Positions 26,748 through 36,167 of a DNA stretch of 64,000 nt are shown in pieces (positions within the stretch are counted from its first letter, which is position 1; the number at the start of each line of letters is the position of its first letter). This stretch comes from Streptomyces fumigatiscleroticus (GTDB taxonomy: Bacteria; Actinomycetota; Actinomycetes; Streptomycetales; Streptomycetaceae). The stretch spans positions 124,001 through 188,000 of the forward strand of contig NZ_BMQF01000004.1 of NCBI RefSeq assembly GCF_014647975.1, written 5' to 3'. The notes below the pieces were generated by a model. It saw only the letters and a list, made by a program, of their open reading frames with translations. It was not told the origin of the DNA and made no database searches. A program made the position numbers and the translations under genes.

Positions 26748-29700
26748 TCATCCCCCGGCGGCCGCCACCTCCTCGGCCAGGACCGACACCGCGCGCCGGA
26801 TGTCGTCCTCACGGTGCTCGCTGGTGACGAAGAACCGCAGCCGGGCGAGCCCCTCCTCCACCGCGGGATGGAAGATCGGATCGGCGACGACGCCCCGCTG
26901 GAAGAGCCGGTCCGCGACGCGCAGGGTCCTCGCCGAGTCACCGAGGACGCACGGCACGATGGGGGTGTGGGCGCTGGAGCCCGTCGCCAGACCGGCCGCG
27001 GAGGCCAGGCGGAGGAAGAGCTCCGCGTTGCGCCGCAGGGCGCGCACCCGCTCCGGCTCCGCGCGGATCAGCTCGGTGGCGGCCAGCGCCGCGGCCGCGT
27101 TGGCCGGGGTCAGTCCGACGCTGTAGACGAAGCCGGGCAGCGTGTGCCGCAGCCACCGTACGGTCCGGGCCGAGCCGCCGAGGTAGCCGCCGCAGCTGGC
27201 GAAGGCCTTGGACAGGGTGCCCATCCACAGATCCACGTCGGCCCGGTCGACGCCGTGGAACTCGCCGACACCGCCTCCCCGTTCGCCCACGGTGCCGATG
27301 CTGTGCGCCTCGTCGACCATCAGCAGCGCCCCGTGACGCTTCTTCAGCTCGATCACGGCGGGCAGGTCGACCAGGTCGCCGTCCATGCTGTAGGCGCCCT
27401 CGACGGCGATCAGCACCCGCCGGAACCGCGACCGGTTGACCCGCAGCAGATGCTCCAGCCGGTCCATGTCGTTGTGGGCGAAGGGGCGCCGCGCCGCCCC
27501 GGACAGGACACAGCCCTGAAGGATGCTGTCGTGGGCGAGCGCGTCGTGCAGCACCAGGTCGCCCGCGCCCACGAGATGCCCGATCGCGGTGACATTGGTG
27601 GCGTGCCCGCTCACCAGCGCCAGGCAGTCGTCCACGCCGAGGAAGTCGGCCAGCTCCCGTTCCAGCCGTACGGTCAGGTCCCGTTCGCCGGAGAGCATCC
27701 GGCTGGCGGAGACCGACGTCCCGTACTGTTCCACCGCGCGGTGCACGGCCTCGTTGACCGCCGGATGGCCGGAGAGTCCCAGGTAGTTGTAGCTGCCGAA
27801 GGACAGGTACGGCCGGCCGTCGATCACCGTCGTGTTCCGGATGTTGCCCTGGTGGACCCGGAAGTACGGGAACTCCGCGCCGGTGGCGGCGATCGCGTCC
27901 AGGCGCTCCTCGAACCGCCGTACCTCCGGGAAGTCCTCGACGCTCCCGGTCCCGGCGTACCGCTCCGGCCGCGCCGGACGGGGCAGCGGCGCGCCGGGGA
28001 CCGGCCGCTGGGGAAGGTGCGGGCCGGCCAGCGCGATCAGCCGCTCGACGGTGAGGTCGGGCGAGAACATCTCCTCGGTGCGGAAACCCGGTATCCGCTT
28101 GCCGATGTTGACCTCCAGCTCCTGGAGCATCAGCGAGTCGAAGCCGAGATCGTGCACCAGGGATCTTCGTTCGCTCAGGTCGGCGAGGGGGAAGACACCG
28201 GTCCGCGACACCTCTTCGAGCACGATGGACGCGGCGGCGGACGAGGCCTCCGGCCCGGGGGGCTGCTCCACGGCCGCCTCGACAGCATCGGGGACATCGG
28301 GGACATGGGGAACACCGGGGGCATCGGGTATGTCCTCGCCCCCGGTGTCACGCGCCGAGTCGTCCACCACCCAGTGGTGGCGCGGGGCGAGCGGGCTCGG
28401 CGGCAGCGTGCACGGGGGTGTGCGCTGCATGACCGGCCGTATCCCGGAGCCGGTGACGGCGCGCTCGGCGAGCCGGGTCAGCAGCCGCGTACGGGCCTCG
28501 GCGGACAGCGAGCCCGGCGGCGGTACGGCGACCTCCGGCGGCTCACCGGGCGGCAGCGTACCGGCCGCTGCGGGCCCGAGATCTCCGGTGCGGCCCGCCG
28601 CCAGGGCCTCGGCCGCCGCGGTGAGCCCGGCGGCGGCGTCGGCGGCGTCCCGCACCACCAGTGCGAGGCGTTCCGCGAGGAGAGTCCGGCGGGCCAGCGT
28701 GTCCGCCACCCCGGCGAGCGGCAGGCGGTCGGCGGCGACGGTCTCCGCCACCTCCCGGGCGTGCCGGGCCAGTCCGGCCCGGTCGCGGGCGCTGAGGAGC
28801 AGCAGGTACGGTCCCTCGTCCGGGGCCGCTGCCGCCGGTGCCGTGGCGCACTCCTCCACCACCACATGGACACCGGTGCCGCCGAAGCCGAAGGCGCTCA
28901 CCCCCGCCCGGCGCGGCTGCCCGGACTCCGGCCACCGGGCCGGCGCCGTCGCGACGGCCAGCCGCGCGGCGTCCAGCGCTCCACGGTCGGCCGGGTCGAA
29001 CGCGGGCTGCGGAGGTATCACGCCCCGCTGCACGGCCAGGACCGTCTTGATGAGCCCGGCCACTCCGGCGGCGTTGAGCGAGTGCCCGAGCACCGCCTTC
29101 ACCGCGCCGAGGTAGGCGGGTTCGGCCCGCTCGCCCCGCAGTTCGCGCAGCACACCGAGCTCGACCGGATCGCCGACCGCGGTGCCGGTGCCGTGCGCCT
29201 CCAGATAGCCCACCGCGTCCGGGGTCAGGCCCGCGTCCCGGTAGGCGCGGCGCAGCGCCCGGAGCTGACCGGCCGCCCGGGGATGCATGCCGCCCTGCAC
29301 GGTCCCGTCGTTGGCGGTGCCCACCCCGCGGATCACCGCGTAGACCCGGTCGCCGGCCGCCAGCGCGTCGGGAAGCGGGCGCAGCACCAGGACCCCTGCG
29401 CCCTCGCCCAGGACGAAGCCGTCGGCCTGGGCGCCGAACGGCAGGCACCGGCCGCTGCGCGAGATGGCGCCGATCCGGCACAGCCCCACCAGCAGGTCGG
29501 GGGTGAGGTGCAGTTGGGCACCGCCCGCGAGGGCGATACGGCTGCGGCCCGCGCGCAGCGCGAACACCGCGTTGGCGACGGCCATGAGTCCGCCGGAGCA
29601 GGCCGAGTCCAGGGCATAGCTCTCGCCGTGCAGATCGAAGACGGAACTGATCGTGTTCGGCCCCATGTTGAGCAGCAGCCCGGCCACGGACGTGCCGTGC

Positions 29701-30212
29701 AGCCCGTCGACCGCGCGCACCGCCTCCGGCCACCCGGGGGCGTCCGCCCGCGCCCCGAACTCGCCGCCGGCCAGCTGCCGCATCCGGATCCGCAGGGTGC
29801 TGATCTCGCGGTAGCCGCTCTCGGTGAGCGCCGTGATCACCGAGGTCTCCTCGCGGTCGAAGCCCTCGGCCTCCCACCCCGCGTCCTGGATCGCCTCACG
29901 GGCGAGGTCGATCAGCAGCCGGTGCTGGGGGTCCATCGCCCTGGCCCGCCGTGGCGGGATGCCGTAGTGCGCCGCGTCGAAGTGGCCCACGTCCGGCAGC
30001 AGCGCCATGGTGTCCGTGTAGACGGAGGACGTGTCGCGCAGGCTGTCACTGAGCAAGGCCTTGATGCGCCACCGCGAGTCCGGGACGGTGGAGAACTGCG
30101 CCTCGGGGGCGGTCAGCAGCCGCCAGTACTGGTTGACGTTCCGCGCCCCCGGAAACCGGCAGGCCATGCCCACGATCGCGATGTCGTCGCGCCGCGCTCT
30201 CGCTGGATCCAC
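26748..30212 (-). CDS. KS-ACP-alpha-oxoamine synthase megaenzyme (AT-less PKS module with PLP offloading domain)
   Basis: About 1154 aa from GTG 30212 (GAGGAAGAGG before it; GTG 30233 is possible). Residues 8-435 are a ketosynthase with DSACSGG (Cys about 204), EAHGTGT (His about 338) and GHSLNAAG (His about 377), a complete triad. A KS-AT-type linker follows but no acyltransferase. An acyl carrier protein with LGFDSLMLQELE (Ser about 691) comes next. Residues 735-1154 are a PLP-dependent alpha-oxoamine synthase (AONS/ALAS/serine palmitoyltransferase family) with FGSYNYLGL, DEAHSIG and Lys about 1001 in TLSKAFASCGGY. Such a domain condenses an ACP-bound acyl chain with an amino acid by decarboxylation, releasing an alpha-aminoketone. 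Extender supply would be in trans. A dehydrogenase gene precedes it. Confidence 0.88.
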   Translation of the reverse strand: MDPARARRDDIAIVGMACRFPGARNVNQYWRLLTAPEAQFSTVPDSRWRIKALLSDSLRDTSSVYTDTMALLPDVGHFDAAHYGIPPRRARAMDPQHRLLIDLAREAIQDAGWEAEGFDREETSVITALTESGYREISTLRIRMRQLAGGEFGARADAPGWPEAVRAVDGLHGTSVAGLLLNMGPNTISSVFDLHGESYALDSACSGGLMAVANAVFALRAGRSRIALAGGAQLHLTPDLLVGLCRIGAISRSGRCLPFGAQADGFVLGEGAGVLVLRPLPDALAAGDRVYAVIRGVGTANDGTVQGGMHPRAAGQLRALRRAYRDAGLTPDAVGYLEAHGTGTAVGDPVELGVLRELRGERAEPAYLGAVKAVLGHSLNAAGVAGLIKTVLAVQRGVIPPQPAFDPADRGALDAARLAVATAPARWPESGQPRRAGVSAFGFGGTGVHVVVEECATAPAAAAPDEGPYLLLLSARDRAGLARHAREVAETVAADRLPLAGVADTLARRTLLAERLALVVRDAADAAAGLTAAAEALAAGRTGDLGPAAAGTLPPGEPPEVAVPPPGSLSAEARTRLLTRLAERAVTGSGIRPVMQRTPPCTLPPSPLAPRHHWVVDDSARDTGGEDIPDAPGVPHVPDVPDAVEAAVEQPPGPEASSAAASIVLEEVSRTGVFPLADLSERRSLVHDLGFDSLMLQELEVNIGKRIPGFRTEEMFSPDLTVERLIALAGPHLPQRPVPGAPLPRPARPERYAGTGSVEDFPEVRRFEERLDAIAATGAEFPYFRVHQGNIRNTTVIDGRPYLSFGSYNYLGLSGHPAVNEAVHRAVEQYGTSVSASRMLSGERDLTVRLERELADFLGVDDCLALVSGHATNVTAIGHLVGAGDLVLHDALAHDSILQGCVLSGAARRPFAHNDMDRLEHLLRVNRSRFRRVLIAVEGAYSMDGDLVDLPAVIELKKRHGALLMVDEAHSIGTVGERGGGVGEFHGVDRADVDLWMGTLSKAFASCGGYLGGSARTVRWLRHTLPGFVYSVGLTPANAAAALAATELIRAEPERVRALRRNAELFLRLASAAGLATGSSAHTPIVPCVLGDSARTLRVADRLFQRGVVADPIFHPAVEEGLARLRFFVTSEHREDDIRRAVSVLAEEVAAAGG

Positions 30213-30244
30213 TGTGGCCTCTTCCTCTGTCACCGATGTCGTCG

Positions 30245-31195
30245 TCACGCGAGTCGTCCGGTGGTGGCCGATCGCTCGCGCCACCAGTCCACGGTCGCCG
30301 CGATCTGCTCGTCGACCGGAGTGGCCCGCACCGTGAACGCGGCCTCGTAGGCGCTGGAGTCGACGACGAACGGGCGGTCGAACTGGTAACGGACCTCCTT
30401 GAGTTCGCGCAGCAGCGGGGAGAAGAGCGAGGCGACGCCCAGCACGGCCGGCGGCAGTCCGCGCACCGCGACCGGTTCCGTCCCCGCCCGCGCGGCGAGA
30501 CGGCCGACCATCTCCCGGGTGGACAGCGCGGGCGCGGTCGGAGTGTGCCAGGCCCGTCCCCACGCCCGTTCCTCGTCCGCGACCTCGACCAGGGCCCTGG
30601 CCACGTCGGGGAGATAGGTCCAGCTGTGCGGGGCGTCCGGGTCGCCGAGCGCGGAGACCGGCTTGCCGCGCAGCAGCCGTGGCATCACCCGCGCGGCCAG
30701 ATGCCCGCCGTCGGTCACGCCGGGCCCGAAGAAGTCCGAGGCGCGCACCTCGACCGCTCTGATCCGGCCCTGCTCGTGCAGTTCGCGCGCCTGCTCCCAG
30801 GCGGCGGCGCGCACCCGCCCCTTGGGGCCGGTCGCCGCGAGCGGCAGTTCCTCGGTGAGGGGGCCGTCCACGGGACCGTAACCGTAGAGGTTGCCCAGCA
30901 TGACCAGGACGGCCCCGGTCTGCTCGGCCGCCGCGCAGAGCGACGAGGCCAGCGGCGGCCATTGACTCGCCCAGCGATGGTAGGGCGGTGCGCCGCAGCT
31001 GTGGATGGCGACCGCGCCCCGCGCGGCGTCGATCAGCCGCCCGCTGTCCGCCGCGTCCAGCGCGACATGCTCGATGCCGGGCTCCGGGCCGCGGCCCGAC
31101 TTGGTGATGACCCGTACTGAATGGCCCTTTTCGGTCAGCAGCCGAGCAGTGGCCGCCCCGGCGGGTCCATAACCGATAACGATGTGAAGACTCAC
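30245..31195 (-). CDS. Extended short-chain dehydrogenase (NAD-dependent epimerase/dehydratase family)
   Basis: A 316-aa protein with an N-terminal Rossmann motif HIVIGYGPAGAATARLL, a variant of GxxGxxG. Later motifs include GNLYGYGPVDGP, RASDFFGPGVTDGG, and PDAPHSWTYLPDVARALV, as in isoprenoid- or sugar-type extended SDRs. The Tyr-x3-Lys motif is not in its usual form. It starts 32 bases upstream of the PKS/oxoamine synthase gene on the same strand, so it is probably co-transcribed. A plausible job is reduction of the aminoketone product to an amino alcohol, comparable to the reductase step of bacterial sphingoid-base synthesis; this is inference. Confidence 0.8.
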   Translation of the reverse strand: MSLHIVIGYGPAGAATARLLTEKGHSVRVITKSGRGPEPGIEHVALDAADSGRLIDAARGAVAIHSCGAPPYHRWASQWPPLASSLCAAAEQTGAVLVMLGNLYGYGPVDGPLTEELPLAATGPKGRVRAAAWEQARELHEQGRIRAVEVRASDFFGPGVTDGGHLAARVMPRLLRGKPVSALGDPDAPHSWTYLPDVARALVEVADEERAWGRAWHTPTAPALSTREMVGRLAARAGTEPVAVRGLPPAVLGVASLFSPLLRELKEVRYQFDRPFVVDSSAYEAAFTVRATPVDEQIAATVDWWRERSATTGRLA

Positions 31196-31333
31196 GCGCG
31201 CACACTAGCGCGGGTGTGTGACACAGGTGTCCGGAGTGGCGAGAGGAGACCGTGCGCGACGGGAGCGGGCCGGCGCCGGCCGGCGTTCCGGGACGGGCCC
31301 GGAAGCCTGGGTGGCCGGCGCCGGCCCGGGAGA

Positions 31334-33211
31334 TCAGAGCCGGGAGCCGGACGGCACCGTGAAGGTCGCGGGACCGGCCGGCAGGTTCACCGTGTACTGG
31401 CTCAGGTAGGTGTCCAGGAACGGTGAGCGGTCGCCGGCGGTGGCGACGTCGTCGGCCGGGTCGTCCAGGGCCAGCCGGAGCCGCGCGCCCTTGACCTCGA
31501 TCGTCTGCCCGGAGGGCGTGTCGCGCCACGAGCCGGTCTGGATGGAGCCGATCTCCACGGCCAGCACATGCCCGGCCGCCAGGGTCCAGTCGGTCGCCTT
31601 GAGGTCGACGGCGAGCCGGCCCGGCTCCAGCAGGGAGACCTGCTCGTCGAACATGACGGCCTTGCCGTCCGGGCCGACGTCGTACAGCTTCAGCATGATG
31701 TTGCCCTCTCCCCGGGCGTTCAGGGAGATCCGGGGGGTACCGGTGACCCGTACGTCGTGCTTCACCGGCTTGGACCACACGAAGAAGCTGGACGTGATCT
31801 CACCGGCCTGCTGGCGCCTGGCCTGCCCCGCCGCCAGGCCCTTGGGGGCCACCCGGTCGGTCCTGGGCGCGTTCTCCATGTCCCACTCGCCGGACGGCGA
31901 CGGCCCGTCGGACGTCCGCGGTGCCGCCGTCCCGCCGGAGCCGGCCAGGGCCGCGCCGGCCGAGGCGCCGCCGTCGTCCACGTACGAGCCGCCGCCGAGG
32001 GAAAGGGTCACGGACCTCTCCACGACCGGCCACGTCCTCTGGGCGCGCCAGGCTCCGGTGGAGTCCTCGACGGAGTAGGCCGGGTAGCGCACCGTCGGCT
32101 CGATGCCCTTCAGGTACTGGTCGTAGAAGGACAGTGTCTCGTCGTACCACCCCTCGCGGCCCATGGCCAGGCGCCCGTCGCCGACGCGGTCGCCGCCGCG
32201 CACATGGTCCCACTGGCCGAGCCAGCCGCGCTCGACGCCGTGGTGGTTGTCGAGGTACTCCTGCATCTCCTCGGGCTTGGTGTTGTTCTCGATGAAGCCC
32301 TGGGTGACGAAGAGCGGGGTGTCGGTGCCCTTGGCCATCCGCGCCAGGTCGCGTGAGGTCCAGTGCTCGTCCCGCTGGTCGGCTATGCGGTACCCGGCGG
32401 AGTTCTCGGTGAGGCACTCCGGGTGGGTCTGCTCGTACCGGGAGTTGGCCAGATAGTGCGCGTCGTCGTCCGCCATCTGGTCGAACGTGGCGATGCCGTT
32501 GTACGCGTCGGCGGTGCCGGTGACGTTCGGGCGGGGCACACCGTTGGAGTAGATGTACTGGTACATGTCCCACACGGGCTCCTGGGCGACGACCGCCTTG
32601 AGCGGGCGCTGGTCCAGGTCGTTGCCGATGAGCCCCGTGACGGCGTCGTACGACTTGCCGTACATGCCCACCTTGCCGGTGGACCAGGGCTGCTTCGCGG
32701 CCCAGTCGATCGCGGCCCGGACGTCGGCCTGCTCGCCGGGGCCGCCCCAGTCGAGGCAGCCGGTGGAGCCGCCGAAGCCGCGCAGGTCCACCATGACGAA
32801 GGCGTAGCCGTGGGCGAACAGGTCGGCGCCCTCGACGAAGTCCTCGAAGCGGGACGAGGGGCCGGTGTGTGTCCAGCCCTCGGGGCCGGTCTGCCCGGCG
32901 TGCCCGAAGTAGGGTCCGACGGAGAGGATGACGGGGACCTTGGCGTTGGCGGGGACTCCCGCGGGCCGCAGGACGTCGGCGTGGAGTTCGGTGCCGGAGC
33001 CGTCCGAGGACGGGAAGTAGTGCTGGGTCCAGACCGAGCCCTCGGGAACCCGGTCGTTCTGCTCGTGCGTCACGGGGTCGGTGGCGGTGGCGACGGCCAC
33101 CGCGGGGGCCTGCGACGTGGCGGCGGCGGGACCGGCGAGTGCGCCGGTCAGCGCGGAGGCGGTGACGAGTGCCGAGGCGGCGGCCAGGGCCGCCGTGCGA
33201 GGTCTTCTCAC
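31334..33211 (-). CDS. Secreted CocE/NonD family hydrolase (X-Pro dipeptidyl-peptidase type)
   Basis: About 625 aa from GTG 33211, preceded by GGAGGAG. Signal peptide: RRPRTAALAAASALVTASALTG, then AAATSQA. The alpha/beta hydrolase core has VMVDLRGFGGSTGCLDWGG, the nucleophile elbow GMYGKSYDA (Ser), and QWDHVRGGD (His). The C-terminal jelly-roll (SSFFVWSKPVKHDVRVTGTP, LAVEIGS) is that of X-Pro dipeptidyl-peptidases and CocE esterases. It should hydrolyse acyl esters or N-terminal Xaa-Pro dipeptides outside the cell. Divergent from the SDR gene at 33439. Confidence 0.88.
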   Translation of the reverse strand: MRRPRTAALAAASALVTASALTGALAGPAAATSQAPAVAVATATDPVTHEQNDRVPEGSVWTQHYFPSSDGSGTELHADVLRPAGVPANAKVPVILSVGPYFGHAGQTGPEGWTHTGPSSRFEDFVEGADLFAHGYAFVMVDLRGFGGSTGCLDWGGPGEQADVRAAIDWAAKQPWSTGKVGMYGKSYDAVTGLIGNDLDQRPLKAVVAQEPVWDMYQYIYSNGVPRPNVTGTADAYNGIATFDQMADDDAHYLANSRYEQTHPECLTENSAGYRIADQRDEHWTSRDLARMAKGTDTPLFVTQGFIENNTKPEEMQEYLDNHHGVERGWLGQWDHVRGGDRVGDGRLAMGREGWYDETLSFYDQYLKGIEPTVRYPAYSVEDSTGAWRAQRTWPVVERSVTLSLGGGSYVDDGGASAGAALAGSGGTAAPRTSDGPSPSGEWDMENAPRTDRVAPKGLAAGQARRQQAGEITSSFFVWSKPVKHDVRVTGTPRISLNARGEGNIMLKLYDVGPDGKAVMFDEQVSLLEPGRLAVDLKATDWTLAAGHVLAVEIGSIQTGSWRDTPSGQTIEVKGARLRLALDDPADDVATAGDRSPFLDTYLSQYTVNLPAGPATFTVPSGSRL

Positions 33212-33438
33212 TTGCTCCTCCCGGGAATGGTGGGGTACGGGGTGGTGCAGGTGGTGCCGGCCGGCAGCGGCTCGTGGCCCGCCGGGCCGATGACGAGCGA
33301 TCCTATGATCATCCTGGGCGCACGTCATCAGTGCGCTGTGTCCGGCGTGTTACCGGCGGCGGCCGGTCGCATAGGGTCGTCCGGCCGGACGACCGTCCGC
33401 GCCGATCAGCCGACGAAACCCATGTCTGGGGTGTGCCG

Positions 33439-34218
33439 ATGACCTCGCAGTCCTATCTCGCCGACCTCTTCTCGCTCCAGGGCCGCAACGCCCTGGTGAC
33501 CGGCGGGAGTTCGGGGATCGGCCGGGCGATCGCCGGGGCCCTCGCCCGGGCCGGGGCGAGCGTGGTGATCGTGGCCCGCGGAGAGGCGGAGCTGGCCGCC
33601 ACGGTCGGGGAGCTGACGGCCGACGGCTGCCGGGCGGCCTGGGTGAGCGCCGATCTCGGCAGCCGCGACGGCGTCCGGGAGGCGGCCCGCCGGGCGGCCG
33701 CGGTCTTCGGCGAGCCGGACATCCTCGTCAACTCGGCGGGCGTCAACCTGCGCCCGCCGATGGGCGAGCTGACGGACGAGGTGTGGGACACCACCATGGC
33801 GGTGAACCTGGAGGCCCCCTACCTCCTGGGGCAGTGCTTCGGCCCCGGCATGGCCGAGCGGGGCTTCGGACGGATCATCCACATCACCTCCCAGCAGGCG
33901 CACCGGGCCTTCGTGCAGAGCGGCGCGTACGGCGTGTCCAAGGGCGGCCTGGAGTCGCTGGCCCGCTCGCAGGCGGAGGCCTGGTCCCCCTACGGCGTCA
34001 CCTGCAACACGCTCGTCCCCGGCTTCGTGATGACGCCGCTGAACCGGCGGCTGTCCGCCGATCCGGCCAGGGTGGCGGAGCTCGCCGCCCGGACGCTGGT
34101 CGGGCGCAACGGCCTGGCGGAGGACTTCGCGGGCGCGGCGGTGTTCCTGGCGAGCCGCGCGTCCGCGTACGTCACCGGCCAGTCGATCTTCGTGGACGGC
34201 GGGTTCTCCGTCCACTGA
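33439..34218 (+). CDS. Classical SDR family oxidoreductase
   Basis: A 259-aa protein with the textbook motifs: TGGSSGIGRAIA (TGxxxGxG), NSAGV (NNAG variant), catalytic Ser in ITSQQAH and Tyr-x3-Lys in YGVSKGG, and a C-terminal GQSIFVDGGFSVH. It oxidises or reduces a hydroxyl/keto group with NAD(P); gluconate 5-dehydrogenase-like members are closest in pattern. Start ATG 33439 with GGGG seven bases before. Convergent with the SGNH esterase gene, only 18 bases apart. Confidence 0.9.
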   Translation: MTSQSYLADLFSLQGRNALVTGGSSGIGRAIAGALARAGASVVIVARGEAELAATVGELTADGCRAAWVSADLGSRDGVREAARRAAAVFGEPDILVNSAGVNLRPPMGELTDEVWDTTMAVNLEAPYLLGQCFGPGMAERGFGRIIHITSQQAHRAFVQSGAYGVSKGGLESLARSQAEAWSPYGVTCNTLVPGFVMTPLNRRLSADPARVAELAARTLVGRNGLAEDFAGAAVFLASRASAYVTGQSIFVDGGFSVH

Positions 34219-34236
34219 GCGGCACGCCGTCCGCCT

Positions 34237-35424
34237 TCAGCCCGTCCGCGGTGGGGCGAGGAGCCCGCCGGGGGCGAAGGCCAGGGCGGCGAAGCGTTCG
34301 CCGATACGGCGGTGGGCGGCCGCGTCCGGGTGGAGTCCGTCGGGCAGGGGCAGCTCGGCGTGGTCCGTCTCGCCGTAGAGCCGGAGGCCGTCGAGGTGGT
34401 GGAGGTTCGCGTCGTCCGCGGCGCGCTGCCGCACGATGCGGCTCAGTTCGTCGCGGATGACGGTGAGGGTCAGCTTTCCGGCGGCCCGTTCGGCGGGGTC
34501 GCCCGCGGCCCGGAACCGGAGCCGTCCCTCACCGAGTGCGCCGAGGTCGGGCACGCTGGGGCCCGGGGTGTCCTCGTGCAGGGGGCACAGCAGGGGCGAG
34601 ACGACCAGCAGCGGTGTGGTCGGGTGGCCCTCGCGGACGGTGTCGAGGAAGCCGTGGACGGCGGGGGTGAAGGCGCGCAGGCGCATCAGGTCGGTGTTGA
34701 CGAGATTGATGCCGATCTTGACGCTGATCAGGTCGGCGGGGGTGTCGCGCAGGGCGCGGGCGGTGAACGGGTCGAGCAGGGCGCTGCCGCCCAGCCCCAG
34801 GTTGATCAGCTCCACGCCGCCCAGGGAGGCGGCGAGCGCGGGCCAGGTGGTGCTGGGGCTCGCGGCGGTGGAGCCGTGGCTGATCGAACTGCCGTGGTGC
34901 AGCCACACCTTGCGGCCCCGGTCCGGCAGGGGCTCGACGGGGGCGTCGGTGCGCAGGGCGAGAAGCTCGGTGGTCTCGTCGTACGGCAGCCAGATCTCGA
35001 CGTCCTTCTCGGCGTCGGGCAGGCCGGTGAACCGGAGGGTGCCGGGCGGGCCCGGCCGGCTCCGGAACGACCCGGTGGCCATGTCGATGGTCAGGGTGTT
35101 GCCGCCCGGGACGGTGCCCCGTCCGGTGAGGCGGCCGTCGACGAGCAGGTCGTAGACGCCGTCCGGGCGGGGCGGCGCGCCGGTGTGGACCCGCTTGGTG
35201 GGCAGTGTGTCCAGTTCGACGGCGGTGGCGCGGGTGCGGAAGGCCAGCCGTACGCCGGAGGGCTGGGACTCCGCCATGGCCAGCTGCCCGTCGCTGTACT
35301 GGGCGCGGGCCCGGGCGGGCAGCCGGTGCGGCAGCAGGCCCCGCTCGGTGCGCTCGACGTCGAGGGCGCCGCGCAGGAGGTCCGCGGTGAGGGGCGTGGT
35401 GATCCAGTGGTTCCGGGTGGGCAT
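34237..35424 (-). CDS. SGNH/GDSL-type esterase
   Basis: A 395-aa protein. The N-terminal third is a beta-rich domain; the SGNH hydrolase domain starts near residue 170 with block I HHGSSISHGSTA (Ser), block II NLGLGGSALLD (Gly), block III KIGINLVN (Asn), and block V LPDGLHPDAAAH (Asp-His). No signal peptide. Such enzymes deacylate sugars or small esters. The N-terminal domain plus SGNH arrangement is like that of carbohydrate esterases found in Streptomyces. It may be co-transcribed with nothing; the TetR gene 101 bases upstream is on the same strand. Confidence 0.85.
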   Translation of the reverse strand: MPTRNHWITTPLTADLLRGALDVERTERGLLPHRLPARARAQYSDGQLAMAESQPSGVRLAFRTRATAVELDTLPTKRVHTGAPPRPDGVYDLLVDGRLTGRGTVPGGNTLTIDMATGSFRSRPGPPGTLRFTGLPDAEKDVEIWLPYDETTELLALRTDAPVEPLPDRGRKVWLHHGSSISHGSTAASPSTTWPALAASLGGVELINLGLGGSALLDPFTARALRDTPADLISVKIGINLVNTDLMRLRAFTPAVHGFLDTVREGHPTTPLLVVSPLLCPLHEDTPGPSVPDLGALGEGRLRFRAAGDPAERAAGKLTLTVIRDELSRIVRQRAADDANLHHLDGLRLYGETDHAELPLPDGLHPDAAAHRRIGERFAALAFAPGGLLAPPRTG

Positions 35425-35525
35425 GGCATCGGCCTGTCGGTGGGAGCTGTCGGGGGTGTGCCGGGGGTGCCGCGCCGTCGGCGCGGGTGATGTCGCCGCG
35501 GTCCGGTCGACCGGTGCGGCGCTGG

Positions 35526-36095
35526 TCAGGGTGCGGGCCAGTTCCGCAGTGTGGCGTCGAGGGCGTCCAGGATCCGGGACCAGGTCTCCTGGGTGTCGGG
35601 GGCGCTGTGGCTGAAGCCGCCGCCCAGTTCGAGGCTGACGTAGCCGTGGAAGACGCTGCCCAGCAGCCGGACCGCGTGCGTCTGGTCCGGCTCCGTCAGG
35701 TCGTAGCCGCGCAGGAGGGCCCGGGTCATCTGCGCGTGCCGCACTCCCGCGCTGGCGGCCGCCGTCTCCGCGTCCAGCCTGAGCTGGGCGGCGGCATAGC
35801 GGCCGGGGTGCTCCCGGGCGTAGTCGCGGTAGACGTCGCCCAGGGCGGTCAGCGCGTCCTTGCCGGCCCGTCCGGCGAGGGCGTCGGCGGCGCGGTCGGC
35901 GAGTTCCTCCAGCGCGAGCAGGGCGATCCGGGTCTTCAGATCGTGGGAGTTCCTCACGTGCGAGTACAGACTCGCGACCTTGACGCCGAAGCGGCGGGCG
36001 AGCGCCGAGACGGTCACCTCCTCGAAGCCGACCTCGTCGGCCAGCTCCGCGCCCGCCCGCACCAGACGCTCCGTGGTCAGCCCCACGCGTGCCAC
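35526..36095 (-). CDS. TetR family regulator with WHG-type C-terminal domain
   Basis: About 189 aa from GTG 36095, chosen for the AGGGGAGAG before it (ATG 36110 is an alternative). Residues 7-50 are the HTH: LVRAGAELADEVGFEEVTVSALARRFGVKVASLYSHVRNSHDL (recognition helix VASLYSHV). The C-terminus (YAREHPGRYAAAQ and GSVFHGYVSLELGGGF) is the TetR_C_13/WHG ligand domain. It faces the FBP gene across a perfect palindrome that is probably its operator. Confidence 0.9.
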   Translation of the reverse strand: MARVGLTTERLVRAGAELADEVGFEEVTVSALARRFGVKVASLYSHVRNSHDLKTRIALLALEELADRAADALAGRAGKDALTALGDVYRDYAREHPGRYAAAQLRLDAETAAASAGVRHAQMTRALLRGYDLTEPDQTHAVRLLGSVFHGYVSLELGGGFSHSAPDTQETWSRILDALDATLRNWPAP

Positions 36096-36130
36096 AGTCT
36101 CTCCCCTCATCGGCCTGAAGCCATTATGCG

Positions 36131-36153
36131 TTTGCCTAATAGTTTTAGGCAAA
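36131..36153. promoter_or_regulatory. TetR operator-like palindrome
   Basis: TTTGCCTAA (36131-36139), TAGTT, TTAGGCAAA (36145-36153): perfect 9-base arms, AT-rich in a GC-rich genome. It lies 35 bases upstream of the TetR start and 14 before the FBP start, able to control both. Confidence 0.75.
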
Positions 36154-36167
36154 TTAGCCTGCTTCTT

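Noticed and set aside
26739..30350. A 1203-codon plus-strand open frame
   Set aside because: It is the antisense shadow of the KS-ACP-oxoamine synthase gene. Its translation is low-complexity Arg/Gly/Val/Gln sequence with no family motifs.
30213..31778. Upstream extension of the PKS frame to 31778
   Set aside because: The extension overlaps the whole dehydrogenase gene in another frame and has no conserved residues; the GTG at 30212 has a ribosome-binding site.
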